Source: Castanea sativa
Taxonomy: Eukaryota; Streptophyta; Magnoliopsida; Fagales; Fagaceae
Direction: 5' to 3'
NCBI RefSeq assembly: GCF_040712315.1
Contig: NC_134023.1
Coordinates: 68,980,757 to 69,044,756 of the forward strand
DNA: 64,000 nt
The position numbers and the translations under genes were made by a program. The notes beneath the pieces were generated by a model that had not been told where the DNA came from, ran no database searches, and saw nothing but the letters and a program-made list of their open reading frames with translations. Position 1 is the stretch's first letter. Every line of letters starts with the position of its first letter. Positions 61,950 through 64,000 of the stretch are shown one piece after another.

Positions 61950-64000
61950 AAAAATCTAAATATAATTATTATTATTATTGAAATATATTATGTGAGAAAA
62001 ATAAAATTATAATTATAATAAAGACTTTTAAATATATGTGTATATATATATATATAATATAAAATTAACCATAATTTCGAAATGATACCAAAATATATTC
62101 TATTTCTTTAACCAAACCAAAACAACTTTTGGAATGAGCCTCTTTTAGACTATATTTTTTGGTTTTTTGGGTTTTATAAGTTTATGTGTTTTTTGTTTAG
62201 TATTTGTTTTTTTGTTTGGCATTTGTTGTGACTGTGTACAATTTGTTTGTTTATTAAATTTAAATATTGTACATAAAATGAGTACTGATAGATTGATTGA
62301 TAGTTTTCCACTAGTGAATCGGGCAATTCAAGTGCTCTACTATGGAGAATTGTACTTCATTGGGTGTTACTGTACTTTTTTACTGTTATTACTTAATTTA
62401 AAACTTAAAATAAACATAAATTATGTCTAAAAATATTTTAAAATATACCTAAATATAAATATTAATTAATTGTCTAACACCTAACATATTGAGGGCGTTT
62501 GGATCCCACGTCTGCGTCCCACGTCCGCGTTTTGCTTCCTTTTTTTTTTTTTAACCCAGCCGCAAGATTTGACTATTCAGCCATGAACAGTGCACAAATG
62601 CACAGTATTACAAATAAAATTGTTGCACCCCGTACCCATTCCCATCTCGATGTCCATGCAAAATAACATTGCACAGTATTACAAATAAAATAGACCACCA
62701 GCATCCTACTTATATATACTGTTATAAAACCAGTCCACGTCACAGTAAAACCAGTGATTGTCTTTTTTTTTTTTTGGGGGGGGGGGGGGGGAACAATTGC
62801 TCTAATAATGCATAGCGTGTTGGTTAAAGCTTCAAATTTTCCTTTTACTATTTTACATAATATTCCTAATCCATGGAAAAATGTCTATATATATTTTAAA
62901 AAAATAAAATTTAAATACAATATTTAAGTGTTATTCTTTAATTATTGTACCTAAATTTAGGTACAATACTTATATGCTCTTCTCTTAAGATTTAGTCATG
63001 TATTTTTTTTTTTCCAATGAGATGAAAGTGTATTTTTAGTTAAGTACAACCACATGACTAAATCTTAAGAAATAAAACTAAGAAATAGCATTTAAGTACT
63101 ATATTTGAGTTTGTTCATCTTAAAAAATGTTCAAATGAAAACATCGTAAAAAAAAAAAAAAAAAAAAAAACTCTTCGTACACTTTCTTTGAAAATACTTG
63201 AGAAGACCTAATCTAGGAGTTGGCATCCATATGGTGAGTTTTCCACCCACTACCGTGATAATATTTTCCTATTTTATTAATATAAACAAAAAAGGTGGGA
63301 GGAAAGATAGGGTAAAGTACGTTAAAAAAAAAAAAAAAGAACACCACACTTTTAAATGGGGCATATTAATTAAGCTCACAATTTTATATGAAACATGCAC
63401 TTCAAAGTTTAAACAACACAATTAAATAAATAAAACACTTTAAGTTTTAAAATTTAAGGGGCATTAGGTCGCGTTGTTCTAGTAAATTTATTTATATATT
63501 TTAGAAATAAGTATTGGTGAAAAAGTGCGTGAAAATACGTATTGGTGAAAAAGTGCGTGAAAATATGTGTAAGATTATTTAAAAACTGAAAATATATATT
63601 TAAATATATGTACCAAACAGCTTCTAAAATTTTTTTAAGTAATTTCCTCAAAAAGATAATTCAATTTCTTTTGATAAATAAATACTTTAATTGACTTACT
63701 CCTATATCTTTCAAATTTACATATATATTTAACATTATATAAAATATAAATGCTTAATAATATATAGAAAATATACATAAAAGTGTATTGTATTTTATAA
63801 TTTTTTATAGGCTTGTCCTGCCATACTCATGTCTTATTTTTTTAAGAAAAATTTTGTGTTGTCGTGTCATTCTCATACATGTGTCCGTGCTTCCTAAGTT
63901 TCAATGGTGCTTTAATTTCATGGAAAAAGTTTCATAGGGATGACTACATAGCATTTGTATTTTAAACTTTGCATCATCTGAGAATGCCCTAACTCAAAAA
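61950..64000. repeat. RLP upstream-flank duplication, copy B (runs off the window)
   Basis: Partner of 16590-19130, same orientation relative to the RLP. It has a G run (62775-62791), an insertion at about 62491-62620 starting GGGCGTTTGGATCC (a MITE-like end), a 31-bp tandem duplication at about 63510-63570 (TATTGGTGAAAAAGTGCGTG twice), and lacks the 18420-18815 segment. The reading frames at 62167-62430 and 63198-63425 have counterparts in copy A but no protein-like character. Confidence 0.88.

Noticed and set aside
62167..62430. Conserved short ORF present in both RLP flanks (also 17049-17270)
   Set aside because: Conservation follows from the recent segmental duplication; differences include frame-changing indels and the peptide has no protein-like features.
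1..64000. CRISPR arrays, phage or bacterial operons
   Set aside because: The sequence is plant nuclear DNA with introns and plant transposons; no spaced identical repeats of CRISPR type were seen.

Overview
The window is nuclear DNA of a flowering plant. Split genes have GT/AG introns, the background is AT-rich, and there are (TA)n tracts, LINEs, Helitron ends, MITE-like elements and a solo LTR. The plant protein families (a GFA2-type mitochondrial DnaJ, a receptor-like protein with extracellular leucine-rich repeats, FRIENDLY/CLU, BET3, DUF641/GIL1) indicate a eudicot. A woody, perhaps Fagales-type, genome is a weak guess from the look of the repeats. There are no operons, no CRISPR and no recognisable tRNA or rRNA genes.

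Two genes look intact. (1) Bases 1-9559, plus strand: a GFA2-like mitochondrial DnaJ chaperone. Its first exon is cut by the window edge, 17 exons can be placed, and a 5'-truncated LINE with a perfect 16-bp target duplication sits in intron 3. (2) Bases 54837-61318, minus strand: a six-exon, about 1042-residue LRR receptor-like protein (RLP) with signal peptide, LRR array, island, membrane span and short basic tail.

The rest is a graveyard of duplicated and captured pieces. Bases 10750-14078 hold a broken RLP paralogue with a roughly 1-kb Helitron in its intron. Bases 16.6-19.1 kb and 61.95-64.0 kb are two copies of the same RLP upstream flank, so gene plus flank was duplicated as a unit; smaller copies of flank boxes are scattered through 19-53 kb. 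Bases 21.3-29.6 kb contain several Helitron termini around a non-coding stretch with a ribosomal-protein-like leader. Bases 30.08-31.17 kb are a Pack-MULE-like element with long inverted repeats and a DUF641/GIL1 gene fragment. Bases 32.3-42.05 kb (minus) hold a decayed FRIENDLY/CLU gene in pieces. It is split by a BET3 5'-end fragment, a PIF/Harbinger-like element and a solo LTR inserted in its last exon. Bases 43.2-52.1 kb carry scrambled copies of introns and one exon of the GFA2 gene, a roughly 1.3-kb tandem duplication, a 1153-bp inverted-repeat element, a 10-bp minisatellite and a 3'-truncated LINE.

The interest lies in genome structure: gene-fragment capture, shuffled duplications with shared breakpoints, and insertions whose empty sites are present in the same window. 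I found no clearly new biochemical system.
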